The notes under the pieces: model-generated
The model's input: the letters and a program-made list of their open reading frames with translations, nothing else
The model's database searches: none
Told to the model about the DNA's origin: nothing
Assembly (NCBI RefSeq): GCF_046591575.1
Contig: NZ_JBIQWA010000002.1
Location: forward strand, 310,001 to 374,000
Source of the DNA: Marivita sp046591575
GTDB taxonomy: Bacteria > Pseudomonadota > Alphaproteobacteria > Rhodobacterales > Rhodobacteraceae
Reading direction: 5' to 3'
DNA length: 64,000 bases
Position numbers and translations under genes: made by a program
Part shown: in pieces, positions 17,969-27,090 of the stretch
Layout of the letters: the number at the start of each line of letters is the position of its first letter
Position numbering within the stretch: the first letter of the stretch is position 1

Positions 17969-18196
17969 TCAGCCGGGTGGCTTGATGCTGCCGTCGACGC
18001 GACCTTTGATGAAGGCGCGTGCCTTGCGTTCTGCCAGGCGAACGCGGATGGCTGTCAGAAACGCCTCTTCCAGAGTGGTGGAGGCGGCTGCAAGTTCCGC
18101 CGCGACCTCCATGAAGAAGCGGTCATCTTCCAGATCGCTCATCGCTTTGAGCGTGTCTTCGGCAAGCTGTTCGGCAAGATCCTCGACCATCGACAT
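17969..18196 (-). CDS. small helical protein of unknown function
   Basis: A 75-residue acidic, Ala/Glu-rich protein predicted to be all helical, without cysteines or membrane segments. The ATG at 18196 is preceded by AAGGAAAC in the 10-nt gap behind the alpha/beta hydrolase, so the two are likely cotranscribed. A second ATG two codons later is possible. I do not recognise the family. Confidence 0.7.
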   Translation of the reverse strand: MSMVEDLAEQLAEDTLKAMSDLEDDRFFMEVAAELAAASTTLEEAFLTAIRVRLAERKARAFIKGRVDGSIKPPG

Positions 18197-18206
18197 AGCG
18201 GTTTCC

Positions 18207-18860
18207 TTACCTTGTGTTTTCCGTCAAACGCCGTTTCACATAGGTGGACACGTGGTCGATCATCGTATCCATGTGCGGCTCTTTGAAGAAATGATCGGCA
18301 CCTTCGATTTCGGTATGGGTGACCGTGATGCCTTTTTGTTCCGACAGTTTGCTGACCAGCGCGGTGGTATCGGCGGGCGGGGCAACCCGGTCCCCGGTGC
18401 CGTTGATGATCAGGCCGGATGACGGGCAGGGGGCCAGGAATGAAAAATCATACATGTTGGCCGGTGGGCTGACCGATATGAACCCGGTGATTTCGGGGCG
18501 ACGCATCAACAGCTGCATCCCGATCCAGGCACCAAAGCTGAACCCGGCGACCCAGCAATGTTTGGAATTGTTGTTCATCGATTGCAGGTAATCCAGCGCG
18601 GAGGCTGCGTCCGACAATTCGCCCACACCTTGATCGTATTCGCCCTGGCTGCGGCCGACGCCGCGAAAGTTAAAGCGCAACACGGTGAAGCCCATGTTGT
18701 AGAAGGCATAGTGAAGATTGTAGACAACCTTATTGTTCATCGTGCCGCCGAACTGAGGGTGCGGGTGCAGGATGATTGCGATCGGGGCATCGCTTTCTTT
18801 TTGCGGATGGTAGCGGCCTTCTAGGCGGCCTTCGGGTCCGGGAAAAATCACCTCGGGCAT
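18207..18860 (-). CDS. alpha/beta hydrolase
   Basis: A 217-residue hydrolase of the COG2945-like type. It has the oxyanion region LHPHPQFGGTMNNKVV, the nucleophile elbow AGFSFGAW, and a C-terminal catalytic histidine in EGADHFFKEP. Such proteins are predicted serine esterases or peptidases of unclear substrate. The ATG at 18860 is preferred because AGGAG lies upstream of it; a start at 18887 has no ribosome site. It is transcribed away from the iscR operon. Confidence 0.83.
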   Translation of the reverse strand: MPEVIFPGPEGRLEGRYHPQKESDAPIAIILHPHPQFGGTMNNKVVYNLHYAFYNMGFTVLRFNFRGVGRSQGEYDQGVGELSDAASALDYLQSMNNNSKHCWVAGFSFGAWIGMQLLMRRPEITGFISVSPPANMYDFSFLAPCPSSGLIINGTGDRVAPPADTTALVSKLSEQKGITVTHTEIEGADHFFKEPHMDTMIDHVSTYVKRRLTENTR

Positions 18861-18908
18861 AGGCGGTGGTGGCTCCTGATGGGGCATGGGCGAAGATGTC
18901 GCAAATTG

Positions 18909-18937
18909 TTGACAGCTTCGCTCAGGCTTCTTAGAAT
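18909..18937 (+). promoter_or_regulatory. sigma70-type promoter of the iscR-suf operon
   Basis: TTGACA (18909-18914), a 17-nt spacer, and TAGAAT (18932-18937). This is a perfect -35 box and a near-consensus -10 box. The transcript would begin near 18944, leaving a leader of about 90 nt before iscR. Confidence 0.75.
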
Positions 18938-18945
18938 GGTTCTAA
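18931..18945. promoter_or_regulatory. Irr/ICE-like palindromic operator over the -10 box
   Basis: TTAGAA TGG TTCTAA is a perfect palindrome that matches what I recall of the iron-control element (ICE) bound by Irr in Alphaproteobacteria. It covers the -10 hexamer of the promoter, the position expected for repression under iron limitation or for competition with another regulator. The assignment to Irr is inference. Confidence 0.65.
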
Positions 18946-18983
18946 ATCCGGAATGTCCCGGACTTGGGTTATCCGCACATAGG

Positions 18984-19007
18984 CAATTGGCCCTGCAAGG
19001 TCAATTG
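18984..19007 (+). promoter_or_regulatory. inverted repeat in the iscR leader
   Basis: CAATTGGCC (18984-18992), spacer CTGCAA, GGTCAATTG (18999-19007), with 8 of 9 positions paired. It lies 28 nt before the iscR start, downstream of the predicted transcript start. It may be an IscR autoregulatory site or an RNA hairpin. Confidence 0.4.
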
Positions 19008-19035
19008 CGACGGGTGGAGGTTGTGGGAGCCGGTC

Positions 19036-19497
19036 ATGAAGCTAAGCACAAAAGGCCGCTACGCCATGGTGGCGTTGGCAGATATCGCGTTGCAGCCCTC
19101 GGACAGTTTGGTGACGCTGGGCGAGATTGCACAACGTCAGGATGTGTCCTTGCCCTATCTAGAGCAATTGTTCGTCAAATTGCGCCGGGCCGAGTTGGTC
19201 ACATCGGTGCGCGGCCCGGGCGGCGGCTACAGGCTTGCGCGACCGGCAAGCGAAATCCGTGTAGTGGATGTGTTGTCGGCGGTCGATGAGACGGTGGATG
19301 CGATGCACAAGGGGGCCGGGGCCTCGGGCGGGTTGTCCGGCAGTCGGGCGCAATCCATGACCAACCGCCTGTGGGAGGGGTTGTCGGCGCATGTCTATGT
19401 GTTTTTGCATCAGACGCGGTTGTCGGATGTGGTGGGCAATGATCTGGCACCGTGCCCGGCGGTGCCAAATCTGTTTTCGGTGGTGGACGAGACATGA
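19036..19497 (+). CDS. iscR: Rrf2-family regulator IscR, single-cysteine type
   Basis: A 153-residue transcription factor with a winged-helix domain (about 1-80; MKLSTKGRYAMVAL, PYLEQLFVKLR, GPGGGYRLAR). It senses iron-sulfur cluster status and controls cluster assembly genes. Enterobacterial IscR binds its cluster with three cysteines near residues 92-104; here that stretch (HKGAGASGGLSGSRA) has none, and the only cysteine is Cys140 (LAPCPAVP). A single-cysteine IscR acting as a repressor has been described in Rhodobacter sphaeroides. The start at 19036 was chosen because it gives the standard N-terminus. It heads the SUF operon. Confidence 0.9.
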   Translation: MKLSTKGRYAMVALADIALQPSDSLVTLGEIAQRQDVSLPYLEQLFVKLRRAELVTSVRGPGGGYRLARPASEIRVVDVLSAVDETVDAMHKGAGASGGLSGSRAQSMTNRLWEGLSAHVYVFLHQTRLSDVVGNDLAPCPAVPNLFSVVDET

Positions 19498-19527
19498 CCG
19501 GATCGGTGCGCAGGGTCTATAAGTGTT

Positions 19528-19580
19528 GGAGCGAGGGGCCAGCCCCTCGCGCTCCCCGAGGTATTTTGAGCCCAAAGAAG
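19528..19580 (+). repeat. hairpin plus gene-end repeat between iscR and the cysteine desulfurase
   Basis: GCGAGGGGC, CA, GCCCCTCGC (19531-19550) forms a perfect 9-bp stem, followed by CTCCCCGAGGTATTTTGAGCCC and AAAGAAG to 19580. It resembles the palindromic intergenic repeats common in Roseobacter-group genomes. It may act as a transcript-processing or partial termination element inside the operon. Confidence 0.6.
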
Positions 19581-19595
19581 CCAGGAGCGGTATAG

Positions 19596-20639
19596 ATGGC
19601 GCGGGTCTATCTTGATTATAACGCCACAGCCCCTTTGCGTGTCGAGGCGCGTGCGGCCATGATTGCCGCGATGGACGTGGTGGGCAACCCGTCCTCGGTC
19701 CATGCCGAAGGCCGACAGGCCAAAGGGTTGGTTGAGCGGGCGCGGGCGCAGATTGCGACCGCATTTGGGGCCGAAGGCGCGGATATCGTGTTTGTGTCCG
19801 GTGCGACAGAGGCCGCAGCACTGGCCTGTGCCGGTCGCCGTTTACACGGTGCGGCGGTCGAGCATGACGCGGTACGGGCGTGGATTGATCCGGTGCTGGA
19901 GGTCGACGCACAGGGTCAGGTCACGGTCAGCGATGCGGCGCAGTCTGCGGTACAGCTTGCCAATTCGGAAACCGGTATTGTGCAGGATTTGCCCGAAGGT
20001 CTGGCTGTGGTGGACGCCACGCAAGCGTTCGGAAAAATGCCTGTCGCGTTTAACTGGATGGGTGCCCAGATGGCGCTGATCTCGGCGCATAAACTGGGGG
20101 GTCCGAAAGGGATCGGTGCGCTTGTTATGAAGCGTGGCACGGATCTGGCGGCGCAGATCAAAGGCGGGGGTCAGGAAATGGGCCGACGCTCGGGCACGGA
20201 AAATGTCATTGGAATCGCGGGGTTCGGTGCTGCGGCAGAGGCCGGGCAGCGGGATTTGGAAGCTGGCATCTGGGCCGAAGTTGAAAAACTTAGAAACATT
20301 CTAGATTCATCTCTTGAGGCTCAGGCAAAAGAGACTATTTTTGTCGGGAAAGGCGCTCATCGCCTGCCAAACACATCCTGTTTTGCGACCCCGGGTTGGA
20401 AGGGCGAGACGCAGGTGATGCAGATGGACCTGGCAGGATTTGCGATCAGCGCAGGCTCTGCCTGTTCGAGCGGGAAAGTAAAGGCCAGCGCGGTGTTGAC
20501 TGCGATGGGATACGACGAGGCCACAGCCAGCAGCGCGATCCGCGTCAGTCTGGGGCCTGAAACGACAGAAGACGACATAGACCGGTTCGCGGAGACGTGG
20601 CTGGCGAAACGAGACAAACACCGCGCGCGGGCCGCGTGA
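19596..20639 (+). CDS. cysteine desulfurase, IscS/NifS type (class I)
   Basis: A 347-residue PLP enzyme that removes sulfur from cysteine for iron-sulfur cluster assembly. Motifs: LDYNATAPLR at the N-terminus, the PLP lysine in SAHKLGGPKG, GGGQEMGRRSGTEN, and the catalytic cysteine in SAGSACSSGK. It is shorter than IscS (about 400). The start has AGGAG 8 nt upstream. It lies between iscR and sufB; the operon holds a second, SufS-type desulfurase at 25847. About 20281-20345 is distinctly AT-rich compared with the rest of the gene. Confidence 0.92.
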   Translation: MARVYLDYNATAPLRVEARAAMIAAMDVVGNPSSVHAEGRQAKGLVERARAQIATAFGAEGADIVFVSGATEAAALACAGRRLHGAAVEHDAVRAWIDPVLEVDAQGQVTVSDAAQSAVQLANSETGIVQDLPEGLAVVDATQAFGKMPVAFNWMGAQMALISAHKLGGPKGIGALVMKRGTDLAAQIKGGGQEMGRRSGTENVIGIAGFGAAAEAGQRDLEAGIWAEVEKLRNILDSSLEAQAKETIFVGKGAHRLPNTSCFATPGWKGETQVMQMDLAGFAISAGSACSSGKVKASAVLTAMGYDEATASSAIRVSLGPETTEDDIDRFAETWLAKRDKHRARAA

Positions 20640-20660
20640 TAACATCGGAGAGGTGCTGAA

Positions 20661-22184
20661 ATGGCTGCTTTGGACAATGGTGTCGTAAAAGAGGGCGTTG
20701 ATCAGGAAACGGTCGACGCGGTGCGCGAAGTTGGCGGCAATTATAAATACGGTTGGGAAACCGATATCGAGATGGAGTACGCGCCGAAGGGCCTGAGCCC
20801 GGATATCGTGCGGCTGATCTCGGAAAAGAATGAAGAGCCCGAGTGGATGACCGAATGGCGTCTGGCGGCCTATGAGCGCTGGCTTCAGAAGGAAGAACCG
20901 AAATGGGCGATGGTCGATTATCCTGAAATCGACTTTCAGGACCAGTATTACTATGCGCGCCCGAAAAGCATGGAGCAGAAGCCCAAGTCCTTGGACGAGG
21001 TCGATCCCAAGTTGCTCGCGACCTATGAAAAGCTGGGGATTCCGCTGAAGGAGCAGATGATCCTCGCCGGTGTTGAAGGCGCGGAAAACGTCCCTGCCGA
21101 GGGCCGCAAGGTGGCGGTGGACGCGGTGTTTGATTCCGTGTCCGTGGGTACGACCTTCCAGAAAGAGCTGAAAGATGCGGGTGTCATCTTTTGTTCGATC
21201 TCGGAGGCGATCAAGGACCACCCCGAGTTGGTCAAGAAATACCTTGGGTCGGTTGTGCCGGTGTCGGACAATTATTACGCGACGCTGAATTCGGCGGTGT
21301 TCTCGGACGGGTCGTTTGTGTACGTGCCGCCGGGCGTGCGCTGCCCGATGGAATTGAGCACCTATTTCCGCATCAATGCTGAAAACACCGGCCAGTTCGA
21401 GCGGACGTTGATCATTGCCGACAAGGGATCGTATGTGTCCTACCTTGAAGGCTGCACCGCGCCGCAGCGCGATATCGCGCAGCTTCATGCGGCGGTGGTT
21501 GAGATCATCGTCGAGGAAGACGCGGAGGTGAAGTATTCCACCGTTCAGAACTGGTATCCCGGCGATGAAAACGGCAAGGGCGGGATTTACAACTTCGTGA
21601 CCAAGCGCGCTGATTGCCGGGGCGACCGGGCCAAGGTGATGTGGACGCAGGTGGAAACCGGGTCCGCGGTGACGTGGAAATACCCATCCTGCATCCTGCG
21701 CGGGGACGACAGCCAAGGCGAATTCTATTCGATCGCGATTGCCAACAATTATCAGCAGGCCGACACCGGCACGAAGATGGTGCATCTGGGCAAGAACACC
21801 AAGTCGCGGATCGTGTCCAAGGGGATCAGCGCGGGGCATGCGCAGAACACCTATCGTGGTCTGGTGTCCATGCATCCGAAGGCCAAGGACAGCCGCAACT
21901 ATACGCAATGCGACAGCTTGCTGATCGGCAGCCTGTGTGGCGCGCATACGGTACCGTATATCGAGGTGAAGAATAATTCATCCCGGGTGGAGCATGAGGC
22001 GACCACGTCCAAGGTGGATGATGACCAGCTGTTCTACTGTCGCCAGCGCGGCATGGACGAGGAAGAAGCCGTGGCGCTTGTGGTGAACGGGTTCTGCAAG
22101 GACGTGTTGCAGGCGCTGCCGATGGAGTTTGCCATGGAGGCGCAGCAATTGGTGGCGATCTCGCTGGAAGGGTCGGTTGGCTAA
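20661..22184 (+). CDS. sufB: Fe-S cluster assembly protein SufB
   Basis: A 507-residue scaffold protein of the SufBCD complex, on which clusters are built. The beta-helix core is recognised from SYFRINAENTGQFERTLIIADKG-like sequence (around residues 230-255), YLEGCTAP with a conserved cysteine, and the C-terminal SRVEHEATTSKVDDDQLFY region. The GGAGAGG ribosome site precedes ATG at 20661. It is followed 2 nt later by a small membrane-protein gene before sufC. Confidence 0.96.
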   Translation: MAALDNGVVKEGVDQETVDAVREVGGNYKYGWETDIEMEYAPKGLSPDIVRLISEKNEEPEWMTEWRLAAYERWLQKEEPKWAMVDYPEIDFQDQYYYARPKSMEQKPKSLDEVDPKLLATYEKLGIPLKEQMILAGVEGAENVPAEGRKVAVDAVFDSVSVGTTFQKELKDAGVIFCSISEAIKDHPELVKKYLGSVVPVSDNYYATLNSAVFSDGSFVYVPPGVRCPMELSTYFRINAENTGQFERTLIIADKGSYVSYLEGCTAPQRDIAQLHAAVVEIIVEEDAEVKYSTVQNWYPGDENGKGGIYNFVTKRADCRGDRAKVMWTQVETGSAVTWKYPSCILRGDDSQGEFYSIAIANNYQQADTGTKMVHLGKNTKSRIVSKGISAGHAQNTYRGLVSMHPKAKDSRNYTQCDSLLIGSLCGAHTVPYIEVKNNSSRVEHEATTSKVDDDQLFYCRQRGMDEEEAVALVVNGFCKDVLQALPMEFAMEAQQLVAISLEGSVG

Positions 22185-22186
22185 TA

Positions 22187-22390
22187 ATGTCCGCGTGGAA
22201 ATGGCTGAGCACGCCGTCTGAACCGAAGGGCACCTATGCCCTTCTGACAGGCCTTGGCACGTTTGTCCTGATGATCGTATCGTCCCCCCTCTGGGCGGAC
22301 CATGGGTTTTTCGGGGCGCTTGTTGCGGGCGGGACCAGCGGGTTTCTTGGCGGTGTGCTGGCCAAGCTTTGGATGGAGCGACGGAAGTGA
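22187..22390 (+). CDS. small membrane protein inside the suf operon
   Basis: A 67-residue protein with two predicted membrane helices (about 17-37 and 42-62: GFFGALVAGGTSGFLGGVLAKLW) and a basic end WMERRK. The ATG at 22187 is 2 nt after sufB, and its stop overlaps the GTG start of the YbjQ-family gene (GTGA), so both are translationally coupled. Not a recognised SUF component; function unknown. Confidence 0.72.
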   Translation: MSAWKWLSTPSEPKGTYALLTGLGTFVLMIVSSPLWADHGFFGALVAGGTSGFLGGVLAKLWMERRK

Positions 22391-22707
22391 TTATCACGAC
22401 GACAAACAGTCTCGAGGGGCATAAAATCCTTGAATACAAAGGCATCGTAGTCGGCGAGGCCATCATGGGGGCCAATGTTGTGCGTGATGTGTTTGCGTCG
22501 ATCACCGATATCGTTGGCGGGCGGTCCGGGGCTTATGAGGCCAAGTTACAGGATGCGCGTGATGTGGCGCTGCAAGAGCTTGAGCAGCGCGCGATGGCGG
22601 CGGGCGGCAATGCCGTGATCGGCGTTGATCTGGATTATGAAGTTGTTGGCAACTCGATGCTGATGGTCTCGGCCAGCGGCACGGCGGTGTTGACGGATAG
22701 AGGATAA
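22387..22707 (+). CDS. YbjQ / UPF0145 family protein
   Basis: A 106-residue protein of the YbjQ (DUF74, putative heavy-metal-binding) family: IITTTNSLEGHKILEYKG, GEAIMGANVVRDVFASITD, and the GGNAVIGVDLDYE stretch are characteristic. Members form pentamers of unknown role. The GTG at 22387 overlaps the preceding stop. Its place between sufB and sufC hints at a link with metal or cluster handling, but that is inference. Confidence 0.85.
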   Translation: MIITTTNSLEGHKILEYKGIVVGEAIMGANVVRDVFASITDIVGGRSGAYEAKLQDARDVALQELEQRAMAAGGNAVIGVDLDYEVVGNSMLMVSASGTAVLTDRG

Positions 22708-22708
22708 C

Positions 22709-22722
22709 TGGCGCGGGCGCCA
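22709..22722 (+). repeat. short GC stem-loop before sufC
   Basis: TGGCGC GG GCGCCA is a perfect 6-bp stem 15 nt before the sufC start, just upstream of its AGGGGAAAG ribosome site. It could tune sufC translation or be chance. Confidence 0.3.
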
Positions 22723-22737
22723 AACAGGGGAAAGACT

Positions 22738-23492
<755 letters not shown>

Positions 23493-23493
<1 letters not shown>

Positions 23494-24770
23494 TGGCACT
23501 GCCTCAGGTCAAACAGGACGCGACCGATGCCCGCCTTGCGGCAATGAAGCTGCCGGAAGGTGGATGGTCTGATGCCGCGCGGCAGGATGCGTTGAGCCGG
23601 GTACAAGCGATGGGCCTGCCGTCCGGTCGCGACGAATATTGGAAATACACCAAGCCGGACACTCTGGTGCAGGCTGACGTGCCCAAAGCGGCGACGTTCG
23701 ATGAGGACGAATCGCCGGTTTTTGACACTGTCGATCGGTTGAAAATCGTGTTTGTCGATGGCGCGTTCAGCGCCGAACAGTCCGACGATCTTGCCTTGGA
23801 GCATGTAAGCATCGACCGGCTGGCGGATGCGCCGGACATCCACTGGGCGAAAGACATCTACGGTGTGCTGGAGACGCGCGGGCAAACGCCGGTGCAGCGG
23901 CCTTTGGCAACATTGAACACCGCATTTGCAACGGATGGTGTGCTGATCCATGTGACCGGTAAAGCACCCAAGCCGATCAGCCTTATGTATAAACATGGGT
24001 CAGAGACATCCGACGCGATCCTGCACCATGTTGTGAAGGTTGATAGCGGTGCAGAGCTGACCATTCTTGAAAACGGCCCGGCAGCGGCGCGGTTTAACAA
24101 GTGCATGGAAATCGACATTGCCGATGGCGGCACGCTTCATCATGTGCGGGCTCAAGGGCGCGACCATGAACGACGGGCGGCGACAGCGATGTTTGCGCGG
24201 CTTGGCACGGAATCGGTGTTCAAGTCGTTTACGTTGACGGCCAATGGCGTGCTGACGCGCAACGAAATGGTGGTCGAGCTGACCGGCGATGACGCGATTG
24301 CGCATGTGGCGGGGGCCTGTGTCGGGGATGGGGATTTTCATCATGATGACACGGTGTTCATCACCCATGACGCCCTGAATTGCGAAAGCCGTCAGGTGTT
24401 CAAGAAGGTGCTGCGCAACGGCGCGACAGGCGTGTTTCAGGGCAAGATCCTGGTCAAAGCAGATGCGCAGAAGACCGATGGCTATCAGATCAGCCAGTCG
24501 CTTTTGCTGGATGATGACAGCCAGTTCCTTGCCAAGCCCGAATTGGAAATCTACGCCGATGATGTGGCCTGTTCGCATGGCTCCACCTCGGGCGCGATTG
24601 ACGAAGAAGGGCTGTTCTATCTTCGCTCTCGCGGGATCGAAGAGGGACCGGCGACGGACCTTCTGACCATTGCATTCCTTGCCGAAGCGGTCATGGAAAT
24701 CGAGGACGAGGCGCTTCAGGATGAAATCAATGGTCGCGTTGAGGCGTGGCTGTCGCGTCGGCGTGGCTAA
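23493..24770 (+). CDS. sufD: Fe-S cluster assembly protein SufD
   Basis: A 425-residue SufB homologue and partner in SufBCD. It has the N-terminal R-x-E-x-W-K-Y motif (GRDEYWKYTKPD), a beta-helix core, and the C-terminal YADDVACSHGSTSGAIDEEGLFYLRSRG region in which histidine and glutamate contribute to the cluster site (read here in two parts: DDVACSHGSTSGAID and EEGLFYLRSRG). ATG at 23493 overlaps the sufC stop by 1 nt; a GTG one codon earlier is equally possible. Confidence 0.95.
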
Positions 24771-24778
24771 GCGGGCTC

Positions 24779-25267
24779 ATGCCGTTTACCCATGACATCG
24801 CGGCCACCTATCGTCGGCCGGGCAAAGTGGTGCGTCGGTTGTTGGAGGCCGGAGAACGGGAGGATCGCGCATTGGCGATCCTCATGGGGTCATGCCTGAT
24901 CCTGTTTATCGCGCGATGGCCGGCGCTTGCCCGGCAGGCGCATCTGGAAGAGCAAGAGCTTGACATGCTGCTGGGCGGAACGCTGATGGCGACCGTCTTT
25001 CTGGCCCCGTTGATGTTCTATGCCTTGGCGTTTATTGCCCATTTGATCGCGCGGGTTCTGCGCGGTCAGGGGCCGTCCTACAACGCGCGATTGTCGCTGT
25101 TCTGGAGCCTGCTGGCGTCGACCCCGCTGATCTTGCTGAATGGTCTGGTCGCCGGATTTATCGGGCCGGGCATCGAGTTGACGATTGTGGGCGTCCTGTG
25201 GTTTGCGGTCTTCATGTGGTTTTGGCTGGCAAGCATGTTTGCCGTGTACCGAAGGACCGAGGCGTGA
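24779..25267 (+). CDS. YIP1-like membrane protein (first of two)
   Basis: A 162-residue protein with four predicted membrane segments; the N-terminal THDIAATYRRPGKVVRRLLEAG precedes them. It resembles the YIP1 domain family of multi-pass proteins. The ATG at 24779 lies 8 nt after sufD. Its stop overlaps the start of the second YIP1-like gene (GTGA), so the two likely work together in the membrane. Function unknown; the link to cluster assembly rests only on position. Confidence 0.75.
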   Translation: MPFTHDIAATYRRPGKVVRRLLEAGEREDRALAILMGSCLILFIARWPALARQAHLEEQELDMLLGGTLMATVFLAPLMFYALAFIAHLIARVLRGQGPSYNARLSLFWSLLASTPLILLNGLVAGFIGPGIELTIVGVLWFAVFMWFWLASMFAVYRRTEA

Positions 25268-25854
25268 CCTTTGATGGCTTCATCCGGCTGGCGTTGAACA
25301 CGGTGACCGCGCCGCGTGATGTGGCGGCGCTGCTTTTGTCTTTGGCTTTGCCGCGACAGGTGCTCTGGCTGGCGTTTGCCTTGGTCGTTGTGCTGAACAC
25401 GTTGATGTTCAGCCTGTCGACCATGACGGCACCGGCCAATGATTTGATCGGACCGGTGCTTGGCAGTCCGGTTGTGTTCGGTGTGATGCTGGCGCTGTCC
25501 GTTGCTGCGCTGATTTTTGCCGTTACCATTTGCGGCCGCCCTTTGGGGGGCACGGCCACGTACGAGCAAATGGCGGTTCTTGTCATTTGGCTTCAGGCGC
25601 TGCGCGTGGTGTTGCAGGGCGTTGTGGTTTTGCTGGCTCCGGTGAGCCTGTTTCTGTCGGGCATTGTGGTCAGTGCCGGATCGGTATTGGGGATCTGGAT
25701 CTTTGTGAATTTTATTGACGTCGCACATGATGTTGGTGGTCTGTTGAAGGCCGGTTTTGTCTTGTTGTTGGCGGTTGTGGGTATGATGCTGGGTTTGAGC
25801 GTGATTTTCAGCCTTTTGGGCGTCCCGACTGGAGGAATCCCTGGATATGTATGA
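25264..25854 (+). CDS. YIP1-like membrane protein (second of two)
   Basis: A 196-residue protein with about five to six predicted membrane segments and a YIP1-like region (TAPRDVAALLLSLALP; GTATYEQMAVLVIWLQALR). The GTG at 25264 overlaps the previous stop. Its last 8 nt overlap the sufS start, so transcription and probably translation are coupled to sufS. Function unknown. Confidence 0.77.
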   Translation: MTFDGFIRLALNTVTAPRDVAALLLSLALPRQVLWLAFALVVVLNTLMFSLSTMTAPANDLIGPVLGSPVVFGVMLALSVAALIFAVTICGRPLGGTATYEQMAVLVIWLQALRVVLQGVVVLLAPVSLFLSGIVVSAGSVLGIWIFVNFIDVAHDVGGLLKAGFVLLLAVVGMMLGLSVIFSLLGVPTGGIPGYV

Positions 25855-27067
25855 TGTCGAAACCATCCGTGCGGATTTTCCGATCCTCACGCGAGAGGTG
25901 AACGGTAAGCCTTTGGTTTACCTTGATAACGGGGCCAGCGCGCAGAAGCCGAGCGTGGTGATTGATGCGATCACCCAGGCCTATGCGCAGGACTATGCCA
26001 ATGTGCATCGCGGGCTGCATTATCTGTCGAACCTTGCGACAGAAAAATATGAAGGCACGCGCGGGATCATTGCGAAATTTCTGGGTGTGAAAGACGAAGA
26101 CGAGATCGTCATGAATACCGGCACAACGATGGGCATCAACACGGTGGCCTATGGGTGGGGCGTGCCGAACCTGCAGGCCGGAGACGAGATCATCCTGTCG
26201 GTGATGGAGCACCACGCCAATATTGTGCCCTGGCATTTCCTGCGCGAACGGCAAGGGATTGTGATCAAATGGGTCGATGTCGACAGCACCGGATATCTGG
26301 ATCCGCAAGCGATCCTTGATGCGATCACGCCAAAGACCAAACTGATTGCGGTCACACATCTGTCCAATGTGCTGGGCACCGTTGTTGATGTGAAATCCAT
26401 CTGCGATGGGGCGCGCGACAAGGGCGTTCGGGTGTTGGTGGATGGATCGCAGGCGGCGGTGCATATGCCGGTCAATGTCGATGAGATTGGGTGCGATTTC
26501 TACGCGATCACGGGGCATAAACTCTATGGCCCGTCCGCCTCGGGGGCGATCTTTATGAAGAAAGACCGCATGGCCGAGATGGTGCCCTTTATCGGCGGCG
26601 GTGACATGATCCGCGAGGTTCACAAGAACGAGGTGACCTGGAACGACCGGCCCATGATGTTCGAGGCGGGAACGCCGGGCATCGTGCAGCAGATCGGCCT
26701 TGGCGTGGCGCTTGAGTATATGATGGGCCTGGGGATGGAGAACATCGCCGCCCACGAGCAAAACCTTCGGGATTATGCGCGCAAGCGGCTGGACGGTCTG
26801 AACTGGTTGCAGGTGCAGGGCACGACGCCGGACAAGGCAGCCATCTTTAGCTTTACGCTGGATGGGGCGGGCCACGCGCATGACATTTCGACCATTCTTG
26901 ACAAAAAGGGTGTTGCGGTGCGCGCCGGGCAGCACTGCACCGGGCCGCTGATGGATCATTTGGGGCTGAACGCGACCTGTCGGGCGTCCTTTGGGCTTTA
27001 TAATACGGTAGAAGAGGTGGATGTTCTGGTCGATGCGCTTGAATTGGCGCATGATCTGTTTGCATAG
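25847..27067 (+). CDS. sufS: SufS-type cysteine desulfurase (class II)
   Basis: A 406-residue PLP enzyme that feeds sulfur to SufBCD. Family marks are the N-terminal RADFPILTREVNGKPLVYLDN region, the PLP lysine in FYAITGHKLYGPSASG, and the catalytic cysteine in RAGQHCTGPLMDHLG. SufS normally needs SufE or SufU; neither is in the window. sufT and sufA, which often follow sufS in this order, are also absent here. Confidence 0.96.
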   Translation: MYDVETIRADFPILTREVNGKPLVYLDNGASAQKPSVVIDAITQAYAQDYANVHRGLHYLSNLATEKYEGTRGIIAKFLGVKDEDEIVMNTGTTMGINTVAYGWGVPNLQAGDEIILSVMEHHANIVPWHFLRERQGIVIKWVDVDSTGYLDPQAILDAITPKTKLIAVTHLSNVLGTVVDVKSICDGARDKGVRVLVDGSQAAVHMPVNVDEIGCDFYAITGHKLYGPSASGAIFMKKDRMAEMVPFIGGGDMIREVHKNEVTWNDRPMMFEAGTPGIVQQIGLGVALEYMMGLGMENIAAHEQNLRDYARKRLDGLNWLQVQGTTPDKAAIFSFTLDGAGHAHDISTILDKKGVAVRAGQHCTGPLMDHLGLNATCRASFGLYNTVEEVDVLVDALELAHDLFA

Positions 27068-27090
27068 AAAACCGACAGGGAAAGAACGAC

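Noticed and set aside
20307..21947. 546-codon open frame on the minus strand opposite the cysteine desulfurase and sufB
   Set aside because: It lies opposite two clear genes with full motifs on plus; high-GC codon bias explains such long antisense frames, and the translation resembles no known protein.
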